Positions 7,328 to 16,325 of a stretch of 64,000 nt of DNA are shown piece after piece; the stretch's first letter is position 1, and each line of letters starts with the position of its first letter. A program made the position numbers and the translations under genes. The notes beneath the pieces are model-generated. The model was not told where the DNA came from. It saw nothing but the letters and a program-made list of their open reading frames with translations, and did not search any database. The stretch comes from G965218495 sp965262785 (GTDB taxonomy: Bacteria > Bacteroidota > Rhodothermia > Rhodothermales > Bin80), in contig OZ253559.1 of the NCBI GenBank assembly GCA_965262785.1, forward strand, positions 2,046,001 to 2,110,000. The letters run 5' to 3'.

Positions 7328-9055
7328 ATGCGCCGATCCGACTTCTTTGCCCAACCCGACGGCCTGCCCATGAGGCGGTACGAAGCCATCAGAGCCTACC
7401 TCCATGAAGGATGCTCCATAGATGAAGCCGCCAAGCGAGGCAACTATACCCCGGGTTCCTTCCGCAACCTCCTGCGACGATTCAGAAAACAGCCCTCTGC
7501 CGACTTCTTCTGGCCCCGACCCGCCGCTTCGCCTCCCGCAGCCAAACCCCCTGATCGCCGAGCTGCCCGCATCGTCGCCCTCCGCAAAGAGCACAACGCC
7601 TCCATCTACCAGATCCAGCAGCTTTTGCGCCAGGAAGGCATGTCGGCCAGCCTGGGCTACATCCAGAACGTCTTCACCAGAGAAGGCATCCAGCGCCTGC
7701 CCCGCCGACCGCCGCATCAGCGATCTCCGGTGACCACCATAGCCGACAGGCGAAAGCTGGACCTCGCCTCGCGCACCTTTCACACCGACTTTGCCGGCCT
7801 TTTTCTGTTCGCCTTCGATCTGGCTCGTATGCAGCTTGATCCGATGCTGATCGCCGCAGGCATGCCCGGCACACGCATGATACCGGCCGGTTGTGCGGTG
7901 CGCTCCCTGTTGGCACTCAAGCTGTCCGGCATCGGTCGGCCTTCCCAGGTCATGGCTGAAACCCTCGATGAGGGCCTGGCCCTCTTTGCCGGTCTGAACG
8001 CCATTCCCAAGCGCACCACGTTGACGGAATACTCCATCCAGGTGGATCCGACCTTCGCGGGACCCCTGATGCACCAGTGGTACCATGCTGCAGCAAAGCT
8101 GGCCGATGCCCTTGGCCCCGGGCGGTCCATCGACCTGGACTTCCACACCATTCCCTACCACGGCGATCAGGCGCTCTTGCAGAAGCACTACGTCTCCAAG
8201 CGCAGCCGCCGCCAACGCGGTGTGCTCACCATGCTGGCACGCGATGCCGAGGCCCGCGTCTTTTGCTATGCCGACGCTACGATTCGCAAGGAAACGCAAA
8301 ATGACGCCATTGTGCGCTTTGTCGACTACTGGAGAGCCCGCACCGGGCAGGTTCCGGGAGAGCTGGTCTTCGACAGCCGGTTCACCGTGTACACCAATCT
8401 GGCCAAGCTCACCGCCTTGAACATTGACTTCATCACGCTACGGCGCCGGCATGCCTCGCTGATCGAGCACACTAACGCGCTCGACCAGTCGGCCTGGAGG
8501 CAGATTCGCCTCAAAAACATTGGCCGCGCTTACCGCACGCCGCGCATTGCCGACGAGGTCGTAAAGCTGCGGGGATACCCCTATCCCCTACGGCAGATCA
8601 TCGTCAAGGGTCTGGGGCACGACAAGCCGACCATTCTGATCACCAACCAGATGAAGCGGTCGCCCGCACAGCTGGTTGACCGCTACGCCCGGCGCATGAT
8701 CATCGAAAACGTCATCAGTGATGCCATCGACTTCTTCCACATGGATGCATTGAGCTCCGCGGTACCCATGCGGATCAATGTGGACGTGCAGCTGACGGTC
8801 ATGGCCAGCGTGCTCTACCGACTCCTTGGCGCACGCGCAGGCGCAGGCTATGAAAAAGCGGAATCGCGCACGATTTATCGCGACCTGGTGCGCCATAGTG
8901 GCAAGGTCACCATCACCGAAGACGAGATCCTCGTCCAGCTGCGCGCACGAGCCAGAGCCCACTACTTGGTCTCTGCGGGATACCCCGAATTACGCGAGCG
9001 CATCCCGTGGCTCGGCAACAAGACGCTCCGCGTACAGCTATCGAAAAGACCCTGA
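7328..9055 (+). CDS. IS4-like DDE transposase with N-terminal HTH
   Basis: 575 residues. The N terminus (about 1-60) has a helix-turn-helix look (RRYEAIRAYLHEGCSIDEAAKRGNY in part). A second helical region about 80-125 (RIVALRKEHNASIYQIQQLL) resembles transposase DNA-binding domains. The catalytic domain shows candidate acidic residues in SIDLDFHTIPYHGD and ELVFDSRFTVY, and the Y(2)R(3)E signature in RYARRMIIENVISDAIDFF. Conserved blocks YVSKRSRRQRGVL and DFITLRRRHASL match a widespread transposase group I recognise without a firm IS family name. The frame is full length, so the enzyme could be active. It is flanked by matching inverted repeats. Confidence 0.9.
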   Translation: MRRSDFFAQPDGLPMRRYEAIRAYLHEGCSIDEAAKRGNYTPGSFRNLLRRFRKQPSADFFWPRPAASPPAAKPPDRRAARIVALRKEHNASIYQIQQLLRQEGMSASLGYIQNVFTREGIQRLPRRPPHQRSPVTTIADRRKLDLASRTFHTDFAGLFLFAFDLARMQLDPMLIAAGMPGTRMIPAGCAVRSLLALKLSGIGRPSQVMAETLDEGLALFAGLNAIPKRTTLTEYSIQVDPTFAGPLMHQWYHAAAKLADALGPGRSIDLDFHTIPYHGDQALLQKHYVSKRSRRQRGVLTMLARDAEARVFCYADATIRKETQNDAIVRFVDYWRARTGQVPGELVFDSRFTVYTNLAKLTALNIDFITLRRRHASLIEHTNALDQSAWRQIRLKNIGRAYRTPRIADEVVKLRGYPYPLRQIIVKGLGHDKPTILITNQMKRSPAQLVDRYARRMIIENVISDAIDFFHMDALSSAVPMRINVDVQLTVMASVLYRLLGARAGAGYEKAESRTIYRDLVRHSGKVTITEDEILVQLRARARAHYLVSAGYPELRERIPWLGNKTLRVQLSKRP

Positions 9056-9074
9056 TTGTCACAGGGCTAAATTG

Positions 9075-9093
9075 CCGCGGTAATTGAGGCTAG
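9075..9093 (-). repeat. right terminal inverted repeat of IS4-like element
   Basis: CCGCGGTAATTGAGGCTAG; reverse complement of 6987-7005 with one mismatch. It begins 20 bp after the transposase stop. Confidence 0.8.
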
Positions 9094-9497
9094 GGCGGGT
9101 CGGCTCCCCAGATAAGCGCAATTATGCCGGGAACAGGATTACCCCCGGGCGCTATGAACTCAACAGCCCTCATCCCCGGCCGTGAAGTCTACCTCAATTG
9201 ATGAGTCCATTGGGAAGTCAGAACGCCTCTATACTGGCACGAACGAACATGGAGCGGGCATATAGGGAATACGCGCTACAGAGTGGCGAGCGAACGCACA
9301 GCTTGTTCCGATTAGCACTGGAGGCGGACCCGGTGCAGGAGCCCTTCTAGACGCAGGAGGACGAGCCGGAAAAGTTCAACCGCCGGCTGCATACGCTGCC
9401 GTCCGGATTGTAGCAATTGCCATTCTCTCGCGCGGAACGCGCCCGCAGAGGCTACGTATTACAATTGCAGTCTATCTAGCTCCTTCCTATTCGCGCT
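9094..9497. other. gene-free stretch downstream of IS element
   Basis: No reading frame that I can support. A short frame near 9250-9350 (MERAYREYALQSGERTH...) is interrupted by TAG and matches nothing I know; it may be a gene relic. The promoter of the DUF4097 gene must lie here but I could not assign hexamers. Confidence 0.4.
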
Positions 9498-10772
9498 ATG
9501 AGACCCTCAAGCCTCCTATCCGCCGTTGCACTGAATCTATTGGTCCTAGCCTGTGCATCGGCCCAAGTCCGATCCGAGGTCATGATCAACGCATCCTTTG
9601 ACCCTTCCAAGGCCGAGTCCCTTATAGTGAGCGTGCTTGACGCAGATGTCGATATCCAATCCGGCCTGGAAAGCGACGTAAGTGTCGTGGTGGCCATTTC
9701 CGACAAGGATTTAGCCAAGGGCCGCGAATACTTCGAGAAGCGAAATTTTGATGTGCGCATAGAGGATAATGCCATACGCATTAGCAGAGAAGTCCTAGAA
9801 CATCAGTCACGGAATGACAGGCGCAAAGCGCCCGAAATCAGTGTCCACGTCCGCATCCCCGAATCCTATAGCGTCAGCGTCCGCACAAGTGACGGCGATG
9901 TAGCTATAAATAGGCTCCGAGCCGACCTTCACATCAAGACATATGATGGGGACATCACGATAGGCTCCGTGGATGGCAACGAAGTGGAATTGCGCACCTC
10001 CGACGGGAACATCGTATTTGAGTCAATGGACGGCGGATCTGTACACGCGAAGACCTATGACGGAGGCATCACGCTCGGCGATTTCAAAAGTTCGCACATC
10101 GACGTACGCACCTCCGACGGGAACATCGCAGTAGAGTCTATGGACGGCGAATCTATGCACGCGAAGACCTACGACGGGGCCATCACGCTTGGCGACGTCA
10201 AAGGTATGCGCATCGACCTAAGATCCTCCGATGGGAACATCGCAGTGGAGTCAATGGACGGCGGATCTATACACGCGAAGACCTATGACGGGGCCATCAC
10301 GCTTGGCGACGTCGAAGGTATGCGCATCGACCTACGTTCCTCCGACGGGAACATCGCAGTGGAGTCAATGGACGGCGGATCTATACACGCGAAGACCTAT
10401 GACGGGGCCATCACGCTTGGCGACGTCAAAGGTCAGCACATCGATCTAAGTTCCTCCGACGGGGACATCTCTATGAAGCAAGTTGAGGGAAATATCACCG
10501 TCTCAGATTATGACGGAGATATCTCTCTTACGCTTGTTGGCCCTGGAACTGTGGACGCCAGTACATCGACTGGCAGCATAGACATCTTGCTGCCTCGAAA
10601 ACACCCGGCCTTACTACAGTTGTCCGGCAAAAACATCGACATCGAATCGGGATTGGGCTTTTCCGGAAACATCCAGGGCAAGAGCGCTAACGGTCATGTC
10701 AATGGTGGTGGCGACCTCATTAAGGCCAGGTCCTACAGCGGCACCGTTAGGCTTCGGGCCTTGCGTCCATAG
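9498..10772 (+). CDS. exported DUF4097-type beta-strand repeat protein
   Basis: 424 residues with an N-terminal signal peptide (SLLSAVALNLLVLACASA). The rest is built of short beta-strand repeats in which '(S/Y)DGxI' recurs every 18-20 residues, the pattern of DUF4097/DUF4098 proteins predicted to form a right-handed beta-helix on the cell surface or in the periplasm. Residues 164-315 are four consecutive 38-residue units that are almost identical in protein and DNA, alternating TSDGNI and TYDGAI turns. The C terminus (STSTGSIDILLP...) is the usual family cap. No enzymatic role is known for the family. It stands alone, bordered by gene-free DNA on both sides. Confidence 0.85.
   Translation: MRPSSLLSAVALNLLVLACASAQVRSEVMINASFDPSKAESLIVSVLDADVDIQSGLESDVSVVVAISDKDLAKGREYFEKRNFDVRIEDNAIRISREVLEHQSRNDRRKAPEISVHVRIPESYSVSVRTSDGDVAINRLRADLHIKTYDGDITIGSVDGNEVELRTSDGNIVFESMDGGSVHAKTYDGGITLGDFKSSHIDVRTSDGNIAVESMDGESMHAKTYDGAITLGDVKGMRIDLRSSDGNIAVESMDGGSIHAKTYDGAITLGDVEGMRIDLRSSDGNIAVESMDGGSIHAKTYDGAITLGDVKGQHIDLSSSDGDISMKQVEGNITVSDYDGDISLTLVGPGTVDASTSTGSIDILLPRKHPALLQLSGKNIDIESGLGFSGNIQGKSANGHVNGGGDLIKARSYSGTVRLRALRP
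9987..10442 (+). repeat. four tandem 114-bp coding repeats
   Basis: In-frame units 9987-10100, 10101-10214, 10215-10328 and 10329-10442 encode 38-residue modules. Units 3 and 4 are nearly identical at the DNA level, unit 2 is close and unit 1 is the most diverged. This gradient suggests recent duplication of the inner units by slippage or unequal exchange. Confidence 0.9.
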
Positions 10773-11467
10773 CTGCGCACCACAACGCTCCGTCATCTGA
10801 GGTTTTTGTACTTCAGTCAAGAAGTTCTCCGTTTGCCATTGCTCTGTTAACGGTCCTCAAGGAGCATCGGCTCAGGGGTACCGAGATAGCCTCGGCTCAG
10901 TGCGCAACCACCCGTATGAGGCTACTGATGATCGCCGCGATCATCCTTTTCAGCACACGCCGGTCCCGCATGTGGGGCTTGTCGCACAGCTAGTAGGAGT
11001 TGCGGCGTCACGAGTGGTGCTCTGGATCTTGCCGCCTGAAGCCCCGGCTCTCCGTCTAATGTTGGCGGTACTAGAGGACTAGGACGAGAGGTGGATGACG
11101 GGCATGTATTACTTCACCATACATGAATACTACACCACGAAATAAGAGTTTAATGGTGCTCCGGGCTCCCTCGGCGGCTCTCTTTCTCCCCACTGCCTAC
11201 GACACCGCCGAAAGACCCGATTACAGCACAATTGGGACTTGATTCATCGTAGCGGCCCCGCAACATTGTCTCAGTTCGGCGCAAACTCTTGCGCAGTGTT
11301 GCTGTGATTGCTACGACAGTCAATGGAGCTTGGGTACTAAATTCCGGAAACGCCGTAGCCCAAATACACGTGCAGTCAGTTGCGGACGGACTGGACGGGT
11401 CTGCCTGTGGCTCCAGCATCTTGTGCCAGTTGACAGACTCTCGCTATGGCGTGGCCCGAGTCGCTGC
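10773..11467. other. gene-free stretch of about 700 bp
   Basis: Short frames only. One at 10915 codes for 25 residues that look like a signal peptide (RLLMIAAIILFS) and then stops, possibly the relic of an exported protein. I see no RNA gene, repeat or convincing terminator. Confidence 0.4.
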
Positions 11468-12865
11468 TCAATATGCGTTTCGGTGCACGAATCCCCTCCA
11501 GGCGGTCAGCAGCATAATCTTCAGATCAAGCGCAAGCGACCAGTTCTGAATGTAGTATAGGTCGTACTGGATGCGTTTCTCCAGAGAAGTATTGCCGCGC
11601 CACCCATTAACCTGGGCCCAGCCCGTTATGCCCGCTTTCATCTTGTGGCGCAGCATGTAGCGCGGGATGTGATCCTTGAATTTGTCAATAAAGACCGGTC
11701 GCTCGGGTCTCGGACCTACCACAGACATGTCGCCCTTGAGGACATTAAGGAACTGGGGCAATTCATCCAGCGATGTGCGACGCAAGAACCGCCCCAACGG
11801 TGTGGCTCTGGTTTCGTCTGGCCTGGCCCAAACTGCACCGGACTTGGCCTCCGTGCCAACGGGCATAGATCGAAACTTCAGCATATCGAACCGATGACCG
11901 TTCAGGCTCATACGCTCTTGGCGATAAAGGACTGGGCCTGTTGACGAGAGGCGAACTGCCAGCGCGATAGCCAGCAACAGCGGCGAAATTACCGCCAACA
12001 GCACTACAGAAAACACCACGTCCATAACGCGTTTTGTGATCCGCCTGAGGTCAACAGGCGCTTCATCCATGATGTGCAGTATGGGCATTCCGTCCACTTC
12101 GCTGATGCGGCTGTTGATGATGTCGTGCTGCAGCAGATCTGGTACCAAGCACACGTGGACCAGGCGAGTGGAGAGTTCGCTGAGGAGTGCCTCAATGCGT
12201 TTCGCGGCGGCCAAGGGTAATGCGATGTATACGTAGTCGATAGGCTCCTTGGATTCGTCTACCAGACGGGCCGTCTCTGCAGTAGTGCCGAGCACACCGG
12301 GTTCGCCCTCCTTGTGGTCATCCACAAACCCAACCACCGACAGACCCATCCACGGATACGCTTTGAAGCATTGCTCCAGGCGTCGCCCGGCTACGCCCGC
12401 ACCTACGATCAGAACGCGGCGCAGGTATCGCCCCTGACGTCTGGCCCTGCGCACGAACACGTACAATAGGAGCCGGAGCGCCATCATGGTGAATGGTGTC
12501 AGCACGGCGAAGATGATGATGGTCAAACGCGACACATAAAAATCCCGGTAGAGCGACAAGAAGGCCATCAGGACGATCAATGAGATTCCGACTGCCTTCA
12601 ACACGCTCAGAACCAGCCGGGTCAGACGTTGTGCGCGGTTGGGTACATACAGGCCACTTGCCCAAAACACAATGGCTGCAACAATTAAGATCCACGGCAA
12701 GAACGCGAGATAGCGACCTAGCGGCAGCCATTCCGGCAACGGGCGAGGCCAGATAGCGAAGACCTCGAAACGCAGGTAGTACGCGGCAATCCAGCAGGCG
12801 CCGCTTAGCACCATGTCCGTGGCGAAGAGTAGCTGCTGAAAAAACCTGCTCTGCTCCTGCAGCAT
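11468..12865 (-). CDS. undecaprenyl-phosphate sugar phosphotransferase (WcaJ/WbaP-like)
   Basis: 465 residues, membrane-bound. Several hydrophobic helices in the first 125 residues are followed by a cytoplasmic CoA-binding-like Rossmann domain (VLIVGAGVAGRRLE). The C-terminal bacterial sugar transferase domain carries KFRSMPVG, the catalytic pair in RRTSLDELPQFLNVL, and GDMSVVGPRPE. This is the full architecture of enzymes that load the first sugar phosphate onto undecaprenyl phosphate to start exopolysaccharide or capsule synthesis. Which sugar is used is not readable. The glycosyltransferase fusion further along the same strand (16326-18407) has a related but degenerate domain and may belong to the same pathway. 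Confidence 0.92.
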   Translation of the reverse strand: MLQEQSRFFQQLLFATDMVLSGACWIAAYYLRFEVFAIWPRPLPEWLPLGRYLAFLPWILIVAAIVFWASGLYVPNRAQRLTRLVLSVLKAVGISLIVLMAFLSLYRDFYVSRLTIIIFAVLTPFTMMALRLLLYVFVRRARRQGRYLRRVLIVGAGVAGRRLEQCFKAYPWMGLSVVGFVDDHKEGEPGVLGTTAETARLVDESKEPIDYVYIALPLAAAKRIEALLSELSTRLVHVCLVPDLLQHDIINSRISEVDGMPILHIMDEAPVDLRRITKRVMDVVFSVVLLAVISPLLLAIALAVRLSSTGPVLYRQERMSLNGHRFDMLKFRSMPVGTEAKSGAVWARPDETRATPLGRFLRRTSLDELPQFLNVLKGDMSVVGPRPERPVFIDKFKDHIPRYMLRHKMKAGITGWAQVNGWRGNTSLEKRIQYDLYYIQNWSLALDLKIMLLTAWRGFVHRNAY

Positions 12866-12892
12866 AACTCGGGGGTTGGAGTGTGGCGCTGA

Positions 12893-14122
12893 TTAGGGGT
12901 GTGCCAAAAGACGCCGCGCCGCCTCAAACAGCGTCTGGCAGCCCCGTACGCAGTCGTCCCAACTGGTGTGCTCCAAGGCCGAGTGGCTGTAGCCGCCTCT
13001 CGAGGGCACGAAGAAGAGACCGGCGGGACAAAGTAGCGCCATGCTTTGCGCATCGTGCCCTGCTAATGACGGAAGGCTTCGGGTTGTCAGCCCTAGGCTT
13101 CCCGCCGCGGCCACAAGCGTACTCTGAATGTGTGCATTCATCTTGCGCGGATCCACGGCTTCTAAGAATTCGAACTCCACCTTGAGGTCGAAGCGCACTG
13201 CCGCCTGACTGGCGGCGTCGCGCAATGCCCCTTCCAGCGCGCGGGCCCGGTCGGCATCGCTGCTGCGCAGTTCCATGAAACACTTCACAGTACTCGCTAC
13301 AATGTTGAACGCACCTGGAGAAAACGTCATGTTACCAACATTTGCTACGCAGTCTGGAAAACGCTCCATGACGATGTGGCGAACATTCAGGGCAAAAGTA
13401 CTGGCACCTTGCGCCGCATCGTGTCGCCGATCCATGGGTGTCGTGCCTGAATGATTGGCAATGCCATGGAAGGTAACTAGATACATGTAGATGCCCACCA
13501 TGCCGCTTACCACACCGATGTTGGTGCCCGATGATTCCAGGCGCGTTCCCTGTTCAATGTGGACCTCGAGGTACGCTTCGAAGGCTTCAGCACGCCGCGA
13601 AGCGCCCAGGATGCCGGCCTTGGTGAGTTGGGCTCGCGCCAAAGATTCTTCGAAGGCCTCGGAGTTGCCGCGCGGGTTTTCCAGGTCTTGTTGCGTGAGT
13701 TGTCCACTCACTGCGCGGCTGCCCATCAGCGACACCCAAGTGCCTTCCTCATCAGTGAAGTCAATAACCTCAACGTTTGCCTTGGCCTTGTGGCTCGCGT
13801 CGCGAAGCGACTGGAGCGCTTCGAATGCAGCGGCAATTCCAAGCGTCCCGTCAAACCGGCCACCATCGGGGACCGAATCCAGGTGTGAGCCAAGGAGCAA
13901 CGTGGGGGCGTCCGGGCTCGCGGCGGCCCACCGTGCGGACAGGTTGCCCGCCCCGTCTGTGTGGGCTGTAAAGCCGTTGCCGGTAATCATTTCTGCAAAT
14001 CGACGGCGGGCAGCCAGGTGTGCGAGACTTAGCGCTGGTCGATTCAACCCGCCCTCCGAAGTGCGCCCGTCGGTAGTTAAGGCTTCAAATGTAGCCTGGA
14101 AGCGGCGCTCGTTAATTCCCAT
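12893..14122 (-). CDS. M20-family Zn-dependent amidohydrolase (N-carbamoyl-L-amino acid hydrolase / allantoate amidohydrolase-like)
   Basis: 409 residues. Metal-ligand motifs of the hydantoinase/carbamoylase subfamily are intact: GSHLDSVPDGGRFDG, DEEGTWVSLMGSRA, EVHIEQG, and the C-terminal LAGHDAQ and RGGYSHSALE. The middle part (GIANHSGTTPMDRRHDA) is the dimerisation-domain signature. The family cleaves N-carbamoyl amino acids, allantoate, ureidoglycolate or beta-ureidopropionate. No other purine or pyrimidine catabolic gene lies next to it, so the substrate stays open. Its start overlaps the end of nadC by 11 bp, suggesting a shared transcript. Confidence 0.9.
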   Translation of the reverse strand: MGINERRFQATFEALTTDGRTSEGGLNRPALSLAHLAARRRFAEMITGNGFTAHTDGAGNLSARWAAASPDAPTLLLGSHLDSVPDGGRFDGTLGIAAAFEALQSLRDASHKAKANVEVIDFTDEEGTWVSLMGSRAVSGQLTQQDLENPRGNSEAFEESLARAQLTKAGILGASRRAEAFEAYLEVHIEQGTRLESSGTNIGVVSGMVGIYMYLVTFHGIANHSGTTPMDRRHDAAQGASTFALNVRHIVMERFPDCVANVGNMTFSPGAFNIVASTVKCFMELRSSDADRARALEGALRDAASQAAVRFDLKVEFEFLEAVDPRKMNAHIQSTLVAAAGSLGLTTRSLPSLAGHDAQSMALLCPAGLFFVPSRGGYSHSALEHTSWDDCVRGCQTLFEAARRLLAHP

Positions 14123-15026
14123 GGTTGTTCCTTTGCAAGAATTCTAGTGCAATGTCCATGGCGTGGACAGAGTGAGTAAGCGCTCCGCACGAAACGTATT
14201 CGACACCGGTCAAAGCTATTGCTTGCGCCGTGTGGGGCGTGACATTGCCTGATGCTTCCGTGGTGTACCGCCCACCTATGCGGGCGACGGCAGCAGAAAG
14301 GCGGGAGGCGTCCACGGCCCCTTCGGCGCTGACTGCCACCATGTTATCCAACAGGAGCTCCTGAAAGCCCCCAGTGGCCAGCGCTTCCAGGAGCTCCTCG
14401 TGCGTGCGCACCTCAACTTCAACAATCATACCAGGAGAGTGGCGGTCTCTGTACTCGCAAGCGAGGCGAATGGCGGGCGCGATACCTCCAGCCGCTGCTA
14501 TATGATTGTCCTTCACGAGCATCCGGTCATACAGTCCCATCCGATGATTTTCTCCGCCGCCAATACGAACCGCCCACTTGTCAAGGAGGTTGAGGCCCGG
14601 CGCAGTCTTCCGCGTGTCTCGCACGCGCACGGGGTGTACAACCCGGGCCAACAGATGTGTGGCTGTTGCGATGCCGCTCATGCGTTGCAACAAGTTGAGC
14701 GCTAGCCTCTCCCCCTTAAGAATGGTGCGGGCGCGCCCGCAAATAGTACCCAATGTGTCTCCCGGTTGCAGGCCTTCGCCGTCCATGTACGACCAAGAGA
14801 TTTTAGTGGCAGAATCAAGTAGCGCGAATACGCGTGCCGCCAAATAGAGGCCAGCAGCTATCCCAGGTTCGCGAGCCATAAATGCAGCTGTCGCCTCGGA
14901 GTGGGAATCAACGACGGCCAGGGTCGTGACATCTCCGGCGCCGATGTCTGCTTCCAGCAGGCGCCGCAGAAACACGTCCAGATCCACAGGATCTAGGTAG
15001 TAGGGCAGTGGGCTGCTATTTGGCAT
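14112..15026 (-). CDS. nadC: nicotinate-nucleotide pyrophosphorylase (carboxylating)
   Basis: 304 residues. Converts quinolinate and PRPP to nicotinic acid mononucleotide in de novo NAD synthesis. Family landmarks are GDVTTLAVVD near the N terminus, LQRMSGIATAT, the PRPP/quinolinate site TRKTAPGLNLLDKWAVRIGG, NHRMGLYDRMLVKDNHI, and EVEVRTHEEL followed by LLDNM. All are intact. nadA and nadB are not in the window. It sits between accA and the amidohydrolase on the same strand, overlapping the latter. Confidence 0.95.
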   Translation of the reverse strand: MPNSSPLPYYLDPVDLDVFLRRLLEADIGAGDVTTLAVVDSHSEATAAFMAREPGIAAGLYLAARVFALLDSATKISWSYMDGEGLQPGDTLGTICGRARTILKGERLALNLLQRMSGIATATHLLARVVHPVRVRDTRKTAPGLNLLDKWAVRIGGGENHRMGLYDRMLVKDNHIAAAGGIAPAIRLACEYRDRHSPGMIVEVEVRTHEELLEALATGGFQELLLDNMVAVSAEGAVDASRLSAAVARIGGRYTTEASGNVTPHTAQAIALTGVEYVSCGALTHSVHAMDIALEFLQRNNHGN

Positions 15027-15050
15027 GCGCCACGCGCGTCCCGGTTTGTC

Positions 15051-16046
15051 CTAAGACTCGCCTCCACTGAAAATGCCGACACCGTCTAACCGATCAAGGC
15101 GCTGCGCCAAGAGCTGCGCCGCGTTCAATTCGCTCAGTTCCTTCATCACTTGGGTTACCGCATGCCCAACGGCGTCATAGGTCGTGTTGGGATCACGGTG
15201 CGCTCCGCCTACAGGCTCCGGTACTATGGTGTCAATGACGCCAACCTTTTTCAGGTCCGTAGCCGTAAGCCGCAAGGCACGAGCAGCCTCTTCCTTGAAA
15301 TCCCAGGAACGCCAAAGAATGGAGGAGCAGCTTTCCGGAGCGATTACGGAATACCAAGAGTTTTCGAGCATTAGAATGCGGTCGCCTACACCAATTCCTA
15401 ATGCTCCGCCGCTTGCTCCCTCGCCGATGATGACAACAATGATGGGAACCTTCAGCCGTGCCATATCGAACAGGTTCCGGGCGATGGCTTCGGCCTGCCC
15501 ACGTTCTTCGGCTTCCATGCCCGGGTATGCACCAGGCGTGTCCAAAAGGCACAATATCGGCTTACCGAATTTCGCGGCCATCCGCATCAGCCGCCCGGCC
15601 TTTCGGTACCCTTCCGGATTCGGCATGCCAAAGCGTCGGTACTTTCGTTCCTTCGTATCACGTCCTTTTTGGTGTCCTACTACCAAGACCGTGCGATCTT
15701 TGAATCCATAAGCCGAGCCGCGAAAGGTGGCAAAACCGCTCACGATAGCGGGGTCGTCCGCGTAATTGCGGTCACCACGTAGCTCAACAAAGCCCGACGT
15801 GAGTGCTTCAATGTAGTTCAGCGTGTACGGTCGAAGCGGGTGTCGTGCGATCTGGACGCGCTGCCATCGCGTGAGGTTTTGATAAATCGAGATACGGAGC
15901 TCATCAACACGCGCTGCCAACGCTGTAATTTCATGGGTCAGATCGACCTGGCCGGAATCGAGCGTACGCATCTCGTTAAGCTTCTGCTCAAGCTCAACGA
16001 GCGGCTTTTCAAAATCCAGGAGGTATTTGGCGTGACTCTTCTGCAT
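15051..16046 (-). CDS. accA: acetyl-CoA carboxylase carboxyltransferase subunit alpha
   Basis: 331 residues, the usual AccA length. AccA transfers the carboxyl group from carboxybiotin to acetyl-CoA together with AccD, the first committed step of fatty acid synthesis. Landmarks are the N-terminal FEKPLVELEQKL, RPYTLNYIEALTSGF, GDRNYADDPAIVSG, and the CoA-site region GMPNPEGYRKAGRLM, DTPGAYPG, GEGASGGALGIGVGD and APESCSSILWR. accD and the biotin carrier genes are not in the window. It is followed by nadC on the same strand after 24 bp. Confidence 0.96.
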   Translation of the reverse strand: MQKSHAKYLLDFEKPLVELEQKLNEMRTLDSGQVDLTHEITALAARVDELRISIYQNLTRWQRVQIARHPLRPYTLNYIEALTSGFVELRGDRNYADDPAIVSGFATFRGSAYGFKDRTVLVVGHQKGRDTKERKYRRFGMPNPEGYRKAGRLMRMAAKFGKPILCLLDTPGAYPGMEAEERGQAEAIARNLFDMARLKVPIIVVIIGEGASGGALGIGVGDRILMLENSWYSVIAPESCSSILWRSWDFKEEAARALRLTATDLKKVGVIDTIVPEPVGGAHRDPNTTYDAVGHAVTQVMKELSELNAAQLLAQRLDRLDGVGIFSGGES

Positions 16047-16325
16047 GGGTCCGAATCTACAGGCATGCTACTGGTAGGTTTCCTTGGCAGCGTACGGGCA
16101 GGCAGTCATGCCAAGCTGCAGCGTGCCGTATCCCGCACGCAGATTGCGGCCTCAGCACTCTCCTTTGCATAGCAATGTGAGGGGGCACATGCCCGAAAAC
16201 AGGTTGCCTGCCCTTCCCAATCCAAGCCAAGGACCCCGGGCTGGTTGTGGATGGCACGGAATCGGCGCAGCTGCTTGCGCAGCTCTGAGGTCATTTGCCT
16301 GCCCACCCCGTGCCAGACCCCGCTC
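16047..16325. other. spacer between accA and the glycosyltransferase fusion
   Basis: 279 bp. A minus-strand frame 16106-16306 could encode a 66-residue basic peptide with a few cysteines, but it resembles nothing I know and has no clear ribosome site. I do not call it a gene. Confidence 0.35.

Larger units (their letters stand above)
6987..9093 (+). mobile_element. insertion sequence with intact DDE transposase and terminal inverted repeats
   Basis: The element is about 2.1 kb and is bounded by CTAGCCTGAATTACCGCGG (6987-7005) and CCGCGGTAATTGAGGCTAG (9075-9093), which are reverse complements except for one position. The outer four bases on both sides are CTAG. Because CTAG is its own reverse complement it could instead be a 4-bp target duplication around an element from 6991 to 9089. 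The single gene, 7328-9055, fills the right part; about 320 bp of AT-rich sequence lie between the left repeat and the gene. The terminal repeats are my own observation; the family name is not certain. Confidence 0.8.

Noticed and set aside
7313..8299. 328-residue minus-strand frame inside the transposase gene
   Set aside because: It is antisense to conserved transposase motifs and its low-complexity Gly/Ala/Gln-rich translation matches nothing; a shadow of GC-rich codons.
9987..10442. Tandem repeats considered as a CRISPR array
   Set aside because: Units are 114 bp, contiguous without spacers, and keep the reading frame of a beta-repeat protein.
10231..10449. Small plus-strand frame with repeated SQWSQWTADLY words
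   Set aside because: It is the second phase of the DUF4097 coding repeats; its own repetition is a by-product.
10915..10992. 25-codon frame resembling a signal peptide
   Set aside because: Stops directly after the hydrophobic part; at best a gene relic.
16106..16306. 66-residue minus-strand frame between accA and the glycosyltransferase
   Set aside because: No homology that I know and no ribosome site; kept as an unassigned spacer.
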